From: Streptomyces sp. V4I2
GTDB lineage: Bacteria > Actinomycetota > Actinomycetes > Streptomycetales > Streptomycetaceae
Assembly (NCBI RefSeq): GCF_030817655.1
Contig: NZ_JAUSZM010000003.1
Location: 434,001-498,000, forward strand
Direction: 5' to 3'
Length of the DNA stretch: 64,000 bases
The translations under genes were made by a program, and so were the position numbers. Under the pieces are notes generated by a model, which saw nothing but the letters and a program-made list of their open reading frames with translations, had not been told where the DNA came from and ran no database searches. Below, piece by piece: positions 1 to 8,292 of this stretch; position 1 is the first letter of the stretch, and each line of letters opens with the position of its first letter.

Positions 1-711
1 CAGGCGCCGCAGTTGCTTGCGCGGCTTCTTCTGGTTGCCCTTGACGACCAGGAGGTAGTGGCCGCCGGCGTTGATGACGTACTCGGCGTGGGCGCGCTGG
101 GTGTGCATCGCATCGGCGGTGACGACGACGCCGCGCAGGGCGATCCGGTCCAGCAAAGGGGCGAAGGCGGGGATTTCGTTGCTCTTCGCGGCCACCTGGC
201 GCTGGGCGATCACGGTCTGGCAGGCGTGCAGTGCGGCGGCGAGCAGGTGGATGGCCTCGCCGCCGGTGCGGGATCCGCGCACGGTCTTGCCGTCGACGGC
301 CAGGCCGACCAGCCTATCGCCGGGTTCGTTAACCGGGTCGGCGGCGAACCGGGTGAGCCAGGCGCCCACGGCGTCGTCCAGGGCGTCGCCGTCCAGGCGG
401 GACAGGAGTCGTCCCAGCGTGGAGGCGTTCGGTGTGCTGGAGGCCAGTCCCGGTGCCTCGCGCAGGTCGGAGTCGGTATCGGCGGCGAAGCGGGCGATGG
501 CGGCCAGGGACGTTGCTCCGCCGAGGACGGCGACCAGGCACAGCGCGAGCAGGGAGCCCAGGCGGTAGCGGCGGCCCCGGACCCGGCGTGGATCGGGTAT
601 CCGGCCCAAGGCCTCGGCCAGGGACATGAGTTGCGACGGTTCCGGATCCGGGCAGGCGGAGTCGATGTCCTCGCAGGGGCGCTGCAGGACACCGATCAGA
701 GAGGATGGCAC
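1..711 (-). CDS. ISAs1-family transposase, N-terminal 237 codons (cut by window edge)
   Basis: Reading leftward from a GTG at 711, one open frame runs off the window start. It contains the hallmarks of ISAs1 (H-repeat) DDE transposases: an N-terminal helical domain beginning MSLAEALGRIPDPR, then LAVDGKTVRGSR with the first catalytic Asp, a stretch ending in VVVTADAMHTQRAHA with the second Asp, and HYLLVVKGNQKK. About 130 C-terminal residues lie outside the window. The GTG start is inferred from the position of the inverted-repeat end just upstream; an ATG at the MSLAEAL position is the alternative. It is probably an active-type copy because no stop interrupts the visible part. Confidence 0.8.
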   Translation of the reverse strand, partial: MPSSLIGVLQRPCEDIDSACPDPEPSQLMSLAEALGRIPDPRRVRGRRYRLGSLLALCLVAVLGGATSLAAIARFAADTDSDLREAPGLASSTPNASTLGRLLSRLDGDALDDAVGAWLTRFAADPVNEPGDRLVGLAVDGKTVRGSRTGGEAIHLLAAALHACQTVIAQRQVAAKSNEIPAFAPLLDRIALRGVVVTADAMHTQRAHAEYVINAGGHYLLVVKGNQKKPRKQLRRL

Positions 712-715
712 GCGA

Positions 716-772
716 ACGCGACCCCTGTTCGTGATCAAAGGCTTCGACAACCTTGATCATCAGGGGTCGCGT
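716..772. repeat. Inverted repeat at the end of the ISAs1 element
   Basis: Perfect 12-bp arms ACGCGACCCCTG (716-727) and CAGGGGTCGCGT (761-772) flank a spacer with a second, imperfect dyad (GATCAA/TTGATC). It sits just outside the 5' end of the transposase gene and probably includes the terminal inverted repeat of that element. The outer boundary and target duplication cannot be fixed without the other end. Confidence 0.6.
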
Positions 773-2013
773 CTCTCGTTACCGAACCAGACGAACCGCC
801 CACGGCGGCACGTACGCAGGCGATCAGCTCATCTCGCCGACTGAGAACGCATCAGCCTTGGCCGCCGAGCGGCTGGCGTTACTCCGCGACCACCGCGAGC
901 GGCGTGCTCAGTTCCATCGTCGGGGCGACGGTGGCACTGCTCGGTTTCGTCGTGACGATCGGTGTCCTCGTCATCCAACAGGCGACCGGAGCACTGTCCC
1001 CGCGGTACATGCGCCTCTGGTACCGAGACCGACTGCAGAAAACCGTCCTTGCCACCTTCACCGGGACGTTCGCGTTCGCCTTCTCGCTGCTGCGCAGCAT
1101 CGAGTCGGACTCGGTTCCGGACCTCGGAGTCACCCTCGCCGGCGCGGCTGTGGCCGTCAGCCTTCTCCTCCTGCTCGTCTACCTCAATCGCTTCACGCAC
1201 AATCTCAGGCCGGTGGCCATCGCCGACCTCGTCGGGCGCATGGGAGAAGGCGTCTTCGCCCGCGGGGCCATGGAAGTTGGTGCGTCGGCGCCGTCCGACG
1301 GTGCATCCGGGCCGGCGCGCGGACCAGTGACGCTCTTCCGCTCGCCCCGCGGCGGGGCCATCCAGGCATTCCACGTAGCAGGCTTGGTGACTGCCGGGGC
1401 GCGCCACGACTGCATGTTCGTCGTGCTCCACCTCATCGGAGACTACGTCCCTCCCGGCGCCGTACTCGTCGAGGTCCACGGCGGTACCTCCGCGCCCGAC
1501 TCCCGCCAGGTGACCGGACTCATCGCCCTGGGCGCCGAACGCACCATCGAGTAGGACTCGGCCTTCGCCCTGCGGGTTCTCGTGGACATCGCCGTCCGTG
1601 CCCTCTCCCCGGCGGTCAACGACCCCACGACAGCCGTTCAGGTGCTCAATCACATCGAGTCGTTCCTCACCGTGGTCGGCAGCGCGCAACTGCGGGGCCG
1701 CTACGTGATGGCGGACGACCGTGGCCGGCCTCGTCTCGTCCTGCACGGACGTGCCTGGGAGGACTACCTGCAGCTCGCCGTCTCCGAGATCCGCGACTAC
1801 GGGGCGACCTCCATGCAGGTCTGCCGACGACTACGTGCCCTGCTCGACGGCCTTCGCGAAAGCGTTCCGCCAGCGCAACGTCCAGGTGTGGAAGCGGAGT
1901 TGGAGCTACTGCGCCAGTCGGTGGAGCGGGTGTTCGCGGACCCGGCCCATCGAGCCGTCGCGGAGTGCGCCGACCGCCAGGGTATCGGAGGCCGGTCGCG
2001 GTCCCACCAGTAG
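773..2013 (+). pseudogene. DUF2254 membrane protein, 5'-truncated and split by an amber codon
   Basis: One continuous frame encodes a DUF2254-type protein: two membrane helices (about 900-1000 and 1130-1200), SPRYMRLWYRDRLQ, the NLRPVAIADLVGR loop, and the conserved VDIAVRALSPAVNDPTTA block with the C-terminal helical part. The family is usually about 400-430 residues with two further N-terminal helices. These are missing because the frame abuts the ISAs1 repeat. A TAG at 1552-1554 stands where relatives carry Gln before the DSAFALRVLVDIA segment, so CAG to TAG is the simplest explanation. The downstream part reopens at 1582. Function of the family is unknown. Confidence 0.8.
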
Positions 2014-2150
2014 AGGAGAGCATCGGCCGCGCGGGTCCCGCCGCGTTCTCAGCCGGCGCCGGAGTCGGCCTTGCCGACTGCCCGGGACTGCGCGGTCGAC
2101 GGTTCCGCGGGCTTGCCCGCTGCCGGAACGGCTCGGCCGGGAGGCAGCAG
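1889..2150 (+). repeat. 262-bp direct repeat, copy 1
   Basis: This segment matches 4815-5076 with about four mismatches. It carries the last 40 codons of the DUF2254 frame and, on the opposite strand, the C-terminus of a ClC channel. Some similarity (GGTCGTCACGAA versus GGTGGTCACGAA) continues a few bases past the end. The two copies bracket the GAP-gad segment. Confidence 0.9.
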
Positions 2151-2165
2151 GCGGGTCGTCACGAA
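2049..2165 (-). pseudogene. C-terminal fragment of a ClC chloride channel
   Basis: The minus strand encodes FVTTRLLPPGRAVPAAG followed by the tail also found at the end of the complete ClC gene at 4975-6378, and ends at the equivalent stop codon. Upstream of FVTTR no ClC sequence remains. It is a leftover of a second ClC gene or of the duplication that created the 262-bp repeats, and it lies convergent to the DUF2254 frame, as in copy 2. Confidence 0.8.
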
Positions 2166-2533
2166 CCCCCAGCCGCCCGGCGGGCCGTGCGCGAGGGGAT
2201 GTGCAGACTGTGGCCCCCGCCCCGCGTGCTGTCTCAGACGCCGGTTCTCTTGGCGCGGGGGGCCACAGCGTCATGCAGGATCCTGTCGGGCGTGCCATGT
2301 GGAGCGGTCACGCGCCCGACCGGAGACCCTCGACGGCCCCCGGCGTTCCCAGGTCATGCTCGGCCGGGAGTCCGCCGGGCTGCCAGCGCCGCCACGCGGG
2401 CGTGGCCTGCTTGACCAGCCGGGCCTCCGCCTGCAAAGTCGGGATTCGGCACCGCAGCACCGCCTCACTCTGCCGACCAATCCGCCCGTCCCCAGGTGGC
2501 ACACAGCCCTGACATCCAGGAGCAGCTGATCCG
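2166..2533. other. Gap between ClC fragment and GAP gene, nothing recognised
   Basis: About 370 bases of GC-rich DNA with only overlapping open frames and no family that I recognise. It should hold the promoter of the gene at 2534. An AGGAGC about 12 bases before that ATG is the only visible signal. Confidence 0.4.
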
Positions 2534-3178
2534 ATGGTCCTCGACCTGGTTGTGATCGGTACGGCCGTCACTCTGGGGCCTTTGCACAACAGCGCCTTCA
2601 TCCTGCTGCTCTCCTCGCGGCACGGCGTTCGCCAGGGCCTGGCGTTCCTGTTGTCGTGGCTGGCCAACCTGATTGCGGTGATCGCCTGCGTGATACTGCT
2701 GACCGGCGGTCAGCCCCCGGCCCGGCACAGCGCCCCCTCGACTGCCGCGATCTGTGCGAAACTCGCCGTCGGCCTGGCACTGGTGTTGTACAGCGCACAC
2801 CGGCACCGCCGACCGTCCCGCCCACACGGCCCGCCACGCTGGACCGCCCGGATCGACAACGCCTCCCCGGCCGCGGCAGCCGGCCTGGCATGGCTGCTGC
2901 AGCCCTGGGCACTGGTCGGCGCCGGCGCCGCAACCGCCGTCGACGCCAAGCTCTCCACCCTCGCCGACTGGCTCGCACTGACCGGCTACTGTCTGCTGGC
3001 CACACTCAGCCTGATCGTCATGGAGATGTATGTGGTCTGGGCGCCCACGGTCGCAAACGCCCGGTTGAACGCCCTACGGAGCTGGCTCGCGCAGCACCAG
3101 GAGCAGCTGATCGTCACGCTCGCCCTGGTTCTTGGCCTGTGGCTGACGGCCCGGAGCATCGCGGAGCTGGTCGCCTGA
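2534..3178 (+). CDS. GAP-family (Sap/LysE-like) membrane protein
   Basis: A 214-residue protein with about six membrane segments. It starts MVLDLVVIGTAVTLGPLHNS and has the charged central loop HRHRRPSRPHGPPRW, the pattern of actinobacterial GAP family (PF11139-type) proteins linked to glycopeptidolipid or small-molecule export. The ATG at 2534 follows AGGAGC. It is convergent with the glutamate decarboxylase gene 200 bases away, and both lie between the two 262-bp repeats, so they may have arrived together. Family membership is judged by topology and N-terminal pattern; the exported compound is unknown. Confidence 0.7.
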   Translation: MVLDLVVIGTAVTLGPLHNSAFILLLSSRHGVRQGLAFLLSWLANLIAVIACVILLTGGQPPARHSAPSTAAICAKLAVGLALVLYSAHRHRRPSRPHGPPRWTARIDNASPAAAAGLAWLLQPWALVGAGAATAVDAKLSTLADWLALTGYCLLATLSLIVMEMYVVWAPTVANARLNALRSWLAQHQEQLIVTLALVLGLWLTARSIAELVA

Positions 3179-3378
3179 CAGGGACGCCCCCCAGCGGCGG
3201 CACGACCCCTCACATGCGTCTTCGACGGTGGGGTGACCTGCCGGAGTATTTTCTGGGAGGGCTTCGGTCGGCTGACCGTGTTGGTTGTGAGGGTGCCGGG
3301 CAGCGGTAGCGCGCCGCAGTCTCCATCGCTGGAGTCGTCGGTGCCCGGTCGCCCGAAACTACGCTCCGTCACAGTGCG

Positions 3379-4743
3379 TCAGTAGCCGGTGCCACGCTTG
3401 ACCTGGGTCCGCTCGATCCCGTGGGCAGCACCCTTGTCGTCCAACGTGTGACACGCGTCGGCAATGTCCTGGCTCAGGCGATCGATCTGCTCGCGGCTCA
3501 CAGTCTCCTTGACCAGAGCTCGCAGGATCTTCACCCGCTCCGCGTTGGGCGGGAGTGTGTATGCCGGCACCATCCAGCCCCGCTCGGCCGACAGCTGCCA
3601 GGCGATGTCGGACTCGTCGTAGGCGTGCTTGCCGACGAGACGGAAAGCGACTAGCGGCAGCTGCTCGAGGTCGCTCCCGATCACTTCGAAACGGTCGCTG
3701 CTCCGCAGCTGGTCTGCCAGTGCGCGGGCGTTCTCCTGCATCATCTTCATGACGTAGGTGTAGCCCTGGCGACCGAGCCGCACGAAGTTGTAGTACTGCG
3801 CGAGCACCATCGACGCACCTGTCGAGAAGTTCAGCGTGAACGTCGCGTCGGTCTTGCCCAGATAGTTCTCGTAGAACACGAGGTCCTTGGCCAGGTCGGA
3901 CTCCTCGCGGAAGACCAGCCAACCGATGCCGGGGTAGACCAGGCCGTACTTGTGACCCGAGACGTTGATCGAACGGACCTGCTCGAGCCGGAAGTCCCAT
4001 TTCGAGTCCGGGTAGAGGAAGGGCCACACGAATGCGCCGCTGGCGCCGTCGACGTGAATCGGGATGTCGAGGTCCCGCTCTTTACGGACGTCCCGCAGGA
4101 GCTTGTCGATCCCGACGACATCGTCCTTGTGGCCGGTGAACGTGGTGCCGAGGACGGCGACGACGCCGATCGTGTTCTCGTCGAGGAGGGGCTCCACGTC
4201 CTCCGCGCCGATCGTGTACTTGCCCTCGGCAAGCGGCACGATCCGCGGCTCGACGTCGAAGTAGCGGCAGAACTTCTCCCACACGACGTGGACGTCTCCC
4301 CCAAAAACCAAGTTGGGCCGGTCGATCGACAGGCCGGCTGCCTGGCGGCGCTCGCGCCACTTCCACTTCAGCGACAGCGCGCCGAGCATGATCGCCTCGG
4401 ATGAGCCCTGAGTCCGGCATCCCGTCGTCCTGCCCGGCGCGTGAAAAAGGTCGGCGAGCATGCGCACGCAGCGCTGCTCGATCTCGGCGGAAATGGGGTA
4501 CTCCGCATGGTCGATGAAATTGCGGTGGAGGTTCTCGGCGATCAGCCGTTGCGCCTCCGGCTCCATCCAAGTGGTGACAAACGTGGCGAGGTTGCGCTGC
4601 GGGTCGCCCTCCATGGCGAGATCCACATCCACGAGTCTCATTGCGTCCGTCGCGGCCATACCTTCCTCGGGGAAGGTCTCCGAGGGAGCGGGCACCGTCA
4701 GGAATCGATTGCCGAAAAGATCCGAATCATCACGTTTATTCAT
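3379..4743 (-). CDS. gad: Glutamate decarboxylase (PLP-dependent)
   Basis: A 454-residue group II decarboxylase, close to the 466 residues of E. coli GadB. Visible features are the N-terminal NFIDHAEYP region, HAPGRTTGCRTQGSSEA with the PLP-phosphate loop, IPIHVDGASGAF with the Asp that contacts the pyridine nitrogen, and the Schiff-base Lys in SGHKYGLVYPG. The ATG at 4743 (MNKRDDSD) is preferred over a longer frame because relatives begin near there. The enzyme turns glutamate into GABA and CO2 while consuming a cytosolic proton, a classical acid-resistance reaction. A ClC antiporter gene follows at 4975, which fits the known pairing of Gad with ClC in acid resistance. No GABA antiporter (gadC) is visible. 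Confidence 0.92.
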   Translation of the reverse strand: MNKRDDSDLFGNRFLTVPAPSETFPEEGMAATDAMRLVDVDLAMEGDPQRNLATFVTTWMEPEAQRLIAENLHRNFIDHAEYPISAEIEQRCVRMLADLFHAPGRTTGCRTQGSSEAIMLGALSLKWKWRERRQAAGLSIDRPNLVFGGDVHVVWEKFCRYFDVEPRIVPLAEGKYTIGAEDVEPLLDENTIGVVAVLGTTFTGHKDDVVGIDKLLRDVRKERDLDIPIHVDGASGAFVWPFLYPDSKWDFRLEQVRSINVSGHKYGLVYPGIGWLVFREESDLAKDLVFYENYLGKTDATFTLNFSTGASMVLAQYYNFVRLGRQGYTYVMKMMQENARALADQLRSSDRFEVIGSDLEQLPLVAFRLVGKHAYDESDIAWQLSAERGWMVPAYTLPPNAERVKILRALVKETVSREQIDRLSQDIADACHTLDDKGAAHGIERTQVKRGTGY

Positions 4744-4814
4744 GCGGTGATTCAAACAGCTCCGGAGCCTGCCGCGGGCGCGAGACACACCGAGACGGAA
4801 CTGCACGCCGGTCC

Positions 4815-5076
4815 TGGAAGCGGAGTTGGAGCTACTGCGCCAGTCGGTGGAGCGGGGGTCCGCGGACCCGGCCCATCGAGCCGTCGCGGAGTGCGCCGAC
4901 CGCCAGGATATCGGAGGCCGGTCGCGGTCCCACCAGTAGAGGAGCGCATCGGCCGCGCGGGTCCCGCCGCGTTCTCAGCCGGCGCCGGAGTCGGCCTTGC
5001 CGACTGCCCGGGACTGCGCGGTCGACGGTTCCGCGGGCTTGCCCGCTGCCGGAACGGCTCGGCCGGGAGGCAGCAG
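4815..5076 (+). repeat. 262-bp direct repeat, copy 2
   Basis: Near-identical to 1889-2150. Copy 2 overlaps the intact 3' end of the ClC gene and carries a headless tail of DUF2254 (plus strand, ending near 4937). Upstream of 4815 the DUF2254 similarity stops abruptly at the gad promoter side, which marks a recombination junction. Confidence 0.9.
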
Positions 5077-6378
5077 TTGGGTGGTCACGAAGGCCACGAC
5101 GGACGCCAGAATGATCACGGGGATCATGGCGGTGCTGTCGAGCAGCAGGACAACGAGCACCACGCTGCTGATCGGCAGGCGAAGAGCACTGGTCACTGCC
5201 GCCGCCATGCCCACGGCCAGTCCCGGCACGACTCCCAGGCCCGGCAAAGGCGCGAGCAGTACGCCCACCGCACCGCCCAGGAACAGTGTAGGAAAAACAG
5301 GGCCGCCACGCAGACTGCCCAAGCACAAGGTGTACGCGACACCGGTGCAGAGCAGAACGGCGATCAAAGCACCGACCCCCCAGGCGTGGGGGTCGGCGGC
5401 CAAGCGGCTCAGAGTGGCCTGCCCCGACGAGGCCACGTCCACCGGTGACCGGCCGGTGGTGAGTGTGTACACGGCGGCGCAGGCGCCGGCGGCCAGCGCG
5501 CACCCGGCCATATGGGCGACCGGACGTCTCGCGACGAACACTGCGGTCAGCCGCCCGCCCTGCAGGATCAGGTGCACAGCAGCAGCGATCGCCGCCGCCA
5601 TGAATACCGACCACACCACGTCCCCGGTGTCGAGACGCGGGACGGGCACACCCAGCGTCATGGACAGGCTGTCGCCCTCCAGACCGGTCCAGCGGCCAAA
5701 GCCGGTGAACACCAGGGAGCCGACCCCGCTCGACAACAGCGCGGGCAGCATGACGGCGAAGAGCCGCGAGCCGCCCACCCCAGCCACTTCCATCAGCATC
5801 ACGGCCGCGATCAGCGGGCTTCCGAAGATCACAGAGACGGCCGCCGCAGCTCCGGCGGTGCCCAGCAGAACGGTACTTTGCGCGGTGACGGGGACTCGGG
5901 CCAGATTGCTGATGAGCAGTGCCAGGCCACCACCGAGAGCGATCAGCGGCGCCTCAGGGCCCAGGGTCGCGCCCAGCGGAAGACTGGCCAGAGCGGCGAG
6001 CATCACGCCAGGCAGGGCTCGCGGCGCGCCACCACCCGCGTGCAGCCCCGCGGCAGGGATGTGGCCGCCACCGCCGGGCAGGTGGGTGACCAGAAGACCC
6101 ACGGCAATGCCTGCGGCGAGCAGCAGCGGCAATGGCCACCACCACGGCGGGGCCTGCCAGCCCAGAGCATCCGGAAGATCGGACCACATGAGGTGGTTCA
6201 GCTCGCGGAGCGCGACGAGGAAGAAGAAAGCCACCAACGAGACCGGAATACCGATGAGGGCGCAGAACACGAGCGCCTTGAGGTAGCCGGGACTGCGCAG
6301 CAGTTCCCGCAGCCGGTCCGCCTCCTCGGGCTGTGTCTTCCCGGCGGGCGCGTCGGGCTGGGAATCCGGGTCCCTCAT
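4975..6378 (-). CDS. ClC-type chloride channel/antiporter
   Basis: A 467-residue polytopic protein with the three ClC selectivity signatures in order: LPGGGGHIPAAG (GSGIP-like) near residue 105, LGPEAPLIALGG (GREGP-like, with the gating Glu) near 143, and RGGPVFPTLF (GKFxP-like) near 362. The retained gating Glu suggests proton-coupled exchange. The N-terminus is hydrophilic (MRDPDSQPDAPAGK) and there are no CBS domains. In enteric bacteria ClC exchangers support glutamate-dependent acid resistance, so the adjacent gad gene is a meaningful neighbour. The gene reads leftward and ends inside the 262-bp repeat. Confidence 0.9.
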   Translation of the reverse strand: MRDPDSQPDAPAGKTQPEEADRLRELLRSPGYLKALVFCALIGIPVSLVAFFFLVALRELNHLMWSDLPDALGWQAPPWWWPLPLLLAAGIAVGLLVTHLPGGGGHIPAAGLHAGGGAPRALPGVMLAALASLPLGATLGPEAPLIALGGGLALLISNLARVPVTAQSTVLLGTAGAAAAVSVIFGSPLIAAVMLMEVAGVGGSRLFAVMLPALLSSGVGSLVFTGFGRWTGLEGDSLSMTLGVPVPRLDTGDVVWSVFMAAAIAAAVHLILQGGRLTAVFVARRPVAHMAGCALAAGACAAVYTLTTGRSPVDVASSGQATLSRLAADPHAWGVGALIAVLLCTGVAYTLCLGSLRGGPVFPTLFLGGAVGVLLAPLPGLGVVPGLAVGMAAAVTSALRLPISSVVLVVLLLDSTAMIPVIILASVVAFVTTQLLPPGRAVPAAGKPAEPSTAQSRAVGKADSGAG

Positions 6379-6409
6379 GGGGGCTCCCTTTCCGCTCGTC
6401 CCGCAGGCT

Positions 6410-6525
6410 CTAGCCGAGAATTCCGGCCTTCTGCACCGCGAACTCCTCTTCTGTCAGGACCCTCGGGCTTTCAGTTCGCCCAGCTGTTTGAGCTGATCCA
6501 GGACCCCGAAGGCAGCGCCGGGAAG
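6410..6525 (-). pseudogene. SHOCT-domain fragment with a frameshift
   Basis: The minus strand reads VLDQLKQLGELKARG in one frame and VLTEEEFAVQKAGILG-stop in the next. Together these form a typical SHOCT tail (short C-terminal helical oligomerisation motif). The frames meet at a GGG run where one G appears lost. No upstream protein is readable, so only a relic of a small SHOCT protein remains. Confidence 0.7.
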
Positions 6526-7061
6526 AGGGACAGGTCGGCCCCTCCTCGACGTCTCTCAGCTCCATGTCCCAGCGTCGCCATACGCTCGCCGCGTCATACG
6601 ACTGCAGCCCGCATCTGCATCCATTGCAGCACCGGGCCGGAGGCTTCGCATGTCCGAACCCCATGCTCGGGCCCGCCATGGTGGTCATCAGAAGCCGTGG
6701 ACCGCAAGCCCAACCCAGGCGCGTCCCAGGGCCCTACCTGAGTCGCCCCTGGTAGCGTCGTCGGCCGAGCGCCAATACGTAGAAACTGTCCGCATAAGCG
6801 GTGATCGCCGCGGTGGCGTACGTTGCGAGCGCCGACCGTGACCAGGCCTCGGAGCCAGACGGCCCGGTTGCAGCCGGCCCGCGGCACCGGCGCTCCGAGC
6901 GCGATGAGCTCGGCTTCTGCATACTCGTGGCCCTGCTCCTGGCGGCGGACATTCTCTGCCGCCCGGTCGGAAGCGCGCGAATTCGTCGATTCCTGGAGGG
7001 GTCCTCGGGCGAACACGTACGCAGGTGCGCGATCCGCTGCTGATCAGGTTCGGGTTCCGGC
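6526..7061. other. Gene-poor stretch between SHOCT relic and merR
   Basis: About 535 bases with no convincing gene. On the minus strand a segment near 6740-6830 (TAYADSFYVLALGRRRYQ) looks faintly like the end of a small membrane protein but is too short to assign. No repeat was noted. Confidence 0.3.
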
Positions 7062-7093
7062 TTGACCTTCGAGTCGAGTCGAAGGTTTACCGT
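7062..7093 (+). promoter_or_regulatory. MerR-type promoter with dyad operator
   Basis: A -35 box TTGACC (7062-7067) and a -10 box TACCGT (7088-7093) are 20 bp apart, longer than the usual 17. The spacer region contains a perfect dyad ACCTTCGA-6-TCGAAGGT (7065-7086). A long spacer with an operator between the boxes is the signature of MerR-activated promoters. The GTG of the regulator lies 8 bases past the -10, so the transcript should be nearly leaderless and autoregulated. Confidence 0.8.
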
Positions 7094-7100
7094 CGGCAGT

Positions 7101-7874
7101 GTGACGACCTACCGCATTTCGCAGCTGGCCGAGCGCTCCGGCGTGCCGGCCACGACGCTGCGCTTCTACGAGGACGCCGGGCTGCTCCCCGCGGACCGCA
7201 CGCCGTCCGGGTACCGCGTGTACGGCGAGGACGCGGTGGAGCGTCTGGCCTTCATCTCCTCGGCCAAGCTCTTGGGCCTGGCCCTGGAGGAGATCCGCGA
7301 GCTCCTCGACGTCCGCGAGGACGGGGTGTGTGCCTCAGTCCGGGCGCGGATGCTGCCGCTGGTCGCGGGCCGGATCGCTGAGACCGACGGCCGGATCGCC
7401 GAGCTGCGTGCGTTCTCCGCTCACCTGGCCGCCGTCCACGTCGACCTGTCGGGTCCAGCGCCCGCTGGGGCGTGCGGTCCGGACTGCGGCTGCACGACCA
7501 GTGCAGCGTCGGCGACCGGGCCCGTGCCGATCACGCTGTCCACCACTCGCCCGAGCCCGGCCGCCGAGGCATGGCGGGACACCCCGGTGGCGTGCACGCT
7601 GGGCGGTGCCGAGCTGGGCGAGCGCACCGAGCAGTGGCATCAGCTGGTCGGAAAGGCCGAACAGCGTGAGGAGATCGACGACGGCGTGCGCCTGTCCTTC
7701 CCCACCGGCGCCGAGCTCGCCAGTGAGGTCGCCGCTCTCGCCGCGGCTGAGCAGGGCTGCTGCGCATTCTTCGACTTCCGTCTGCACCTGACCCCGACCA
7801 CTCTCCAGCTGGAGGTGCGGGCGCCCGAGTCCGCCGCCGCGATGCTGGCCGACCTCTTCGGAGCGACCGTATGA
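7101..7874 (+). CDS. MerR-family metal-responsive regulator with Cys-rich extension
   Basis: A 257-residue protein read from the GTG at 7101. Residues 4-70 form the MerR winged helix (RISQLAERSGVPATTLRFYE, GYRVYGEDAVERL), followed by the dimerisation helix. Cys77 in REDGVCASV sits where mercury-sensing MerR has its first metal Cys, and CGPDCGC (Cys125, 129, 131) adds more thiols. Beyond residue 150 is an extra domain (VACTLGG, AAEQGCCAFFDF) found in actinobacterial MerR proteins next to metal genes. It overlaps the next gene by ATGA and should respond to a thiol-seeking metal or metalloid. The exact ligand (Hg, As or other) cannot be read from sequence. Confidence 0.85.
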   Translation: MTTYRISQLAERSGVPATTLRFYEDAGLLPADRTPSGYRVYGEDAVERLAFISSAKLLGLALEEIRELLDVREDGVCASVRARMLPLVAGRIAETDGRIAELRAFSAHLAAVHVDLSGPAPAGACGPDCGCTTSAASATGPVPITLSTTRPSPAAEAWRDTPVACTLGGAELGERTEQWHQLVGKAEQREEIDDGVRLSFPTGAELASEVAALAAAEQGCCAFFDFRLHLTPTTLQLEVRAPESAAAMLADLFGATV

Positions 7875-8197
7875 CCACCGTCCCGTCCCGCGCCGCTTCC
7901 CGTCCGTCGCGCCCCTGGGGCGCCCTCGGCGCCGGCGCGGCCACGATCGCCGCCTGCGCGGTGTGCTGCGCGGGCCCGCTGCTGGCTGTCCTCGGCGGCA
8001 TCGGCATCACCTCCGCGATCGGCGCGGTATGGATGCCCGCCCTGGCAGTGCTGGCCGTAGTCGCCGGACTCGGCGTCCTCGTCGTCCGACGCCGACGCCG
8101 GACGGCAGGCTGCCGGACTTCCCCGGCACCAGCCGACCTCGGCATGCCGACCATCGGTCTGCGGCCCGGGGCGGACGACCACGCCTCCGACCGCTGA
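7871..8197 (+). CDS. Small MerT/MerF-like membrane protein
   Basis: A 108-residue protein with two membrane helices. The first carries the Cys cluster AACAVCCAGP (Cys29, 32, 33), the vicinal pair that shuttles Hg(II) or related ions in MerT/MerF-type transporters. A basic stretch VVRRRRRT closes the second helix. The ATG overlaps the merR stop (ATGA), so translation is coupled. Its role is likely metal uptake or relay linked to the regulator; assignment rests on topology and the Cys pattern rather than close family resemblance. Confidence 0.6.
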   Translation: MTTVPSRAASRPSRPWGALGAGAATIAACAVCCAGPLLAVLGGIGITSAIGAVWMPALAVLAVVAGLGVLVVRRRRRTAGCRTSPAPADLGMPTIGLRPGADDHASDR

Positions 8198-8212
8198 GCC
8201 GGAGGCGTGGTC
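8177..8212 (+). terminator. Hairpin overlapping the end of the merT-like gene
   Basis: A perfect 13-bp stem GACCACGCCTCCG / CGGAGGCGTGGTC with a 10-base loop spans the stop codon. It has no U-tract, as is common in actinomycetes. It may terminate or attenuate transcription into the exporter gene at 8293. Confidence 0.6.
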
Positions 8213-8292
8213 AGGCCGGGCACGGTGGCCTGTGAGGATGAACGCGCGCGGCCGCCATAGGGCGGCCGGCACCGTATGAAGGAGCAGTTCGG

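Noticed and set aside
753..2414. A 553-codon plus-strand open frame across the DUF2254 region
   Set aside because: It is Arg/Pro/Gly-rich shadow sequence in the wrong frame of a recognisable DUF2254 gene and shows no domain.
6734..6952. Possible DUF1206-like C-terminus on the minus strand
   Set aside because: Only about 25 residues look membrane-protein-like and no conserved motif could be matched.
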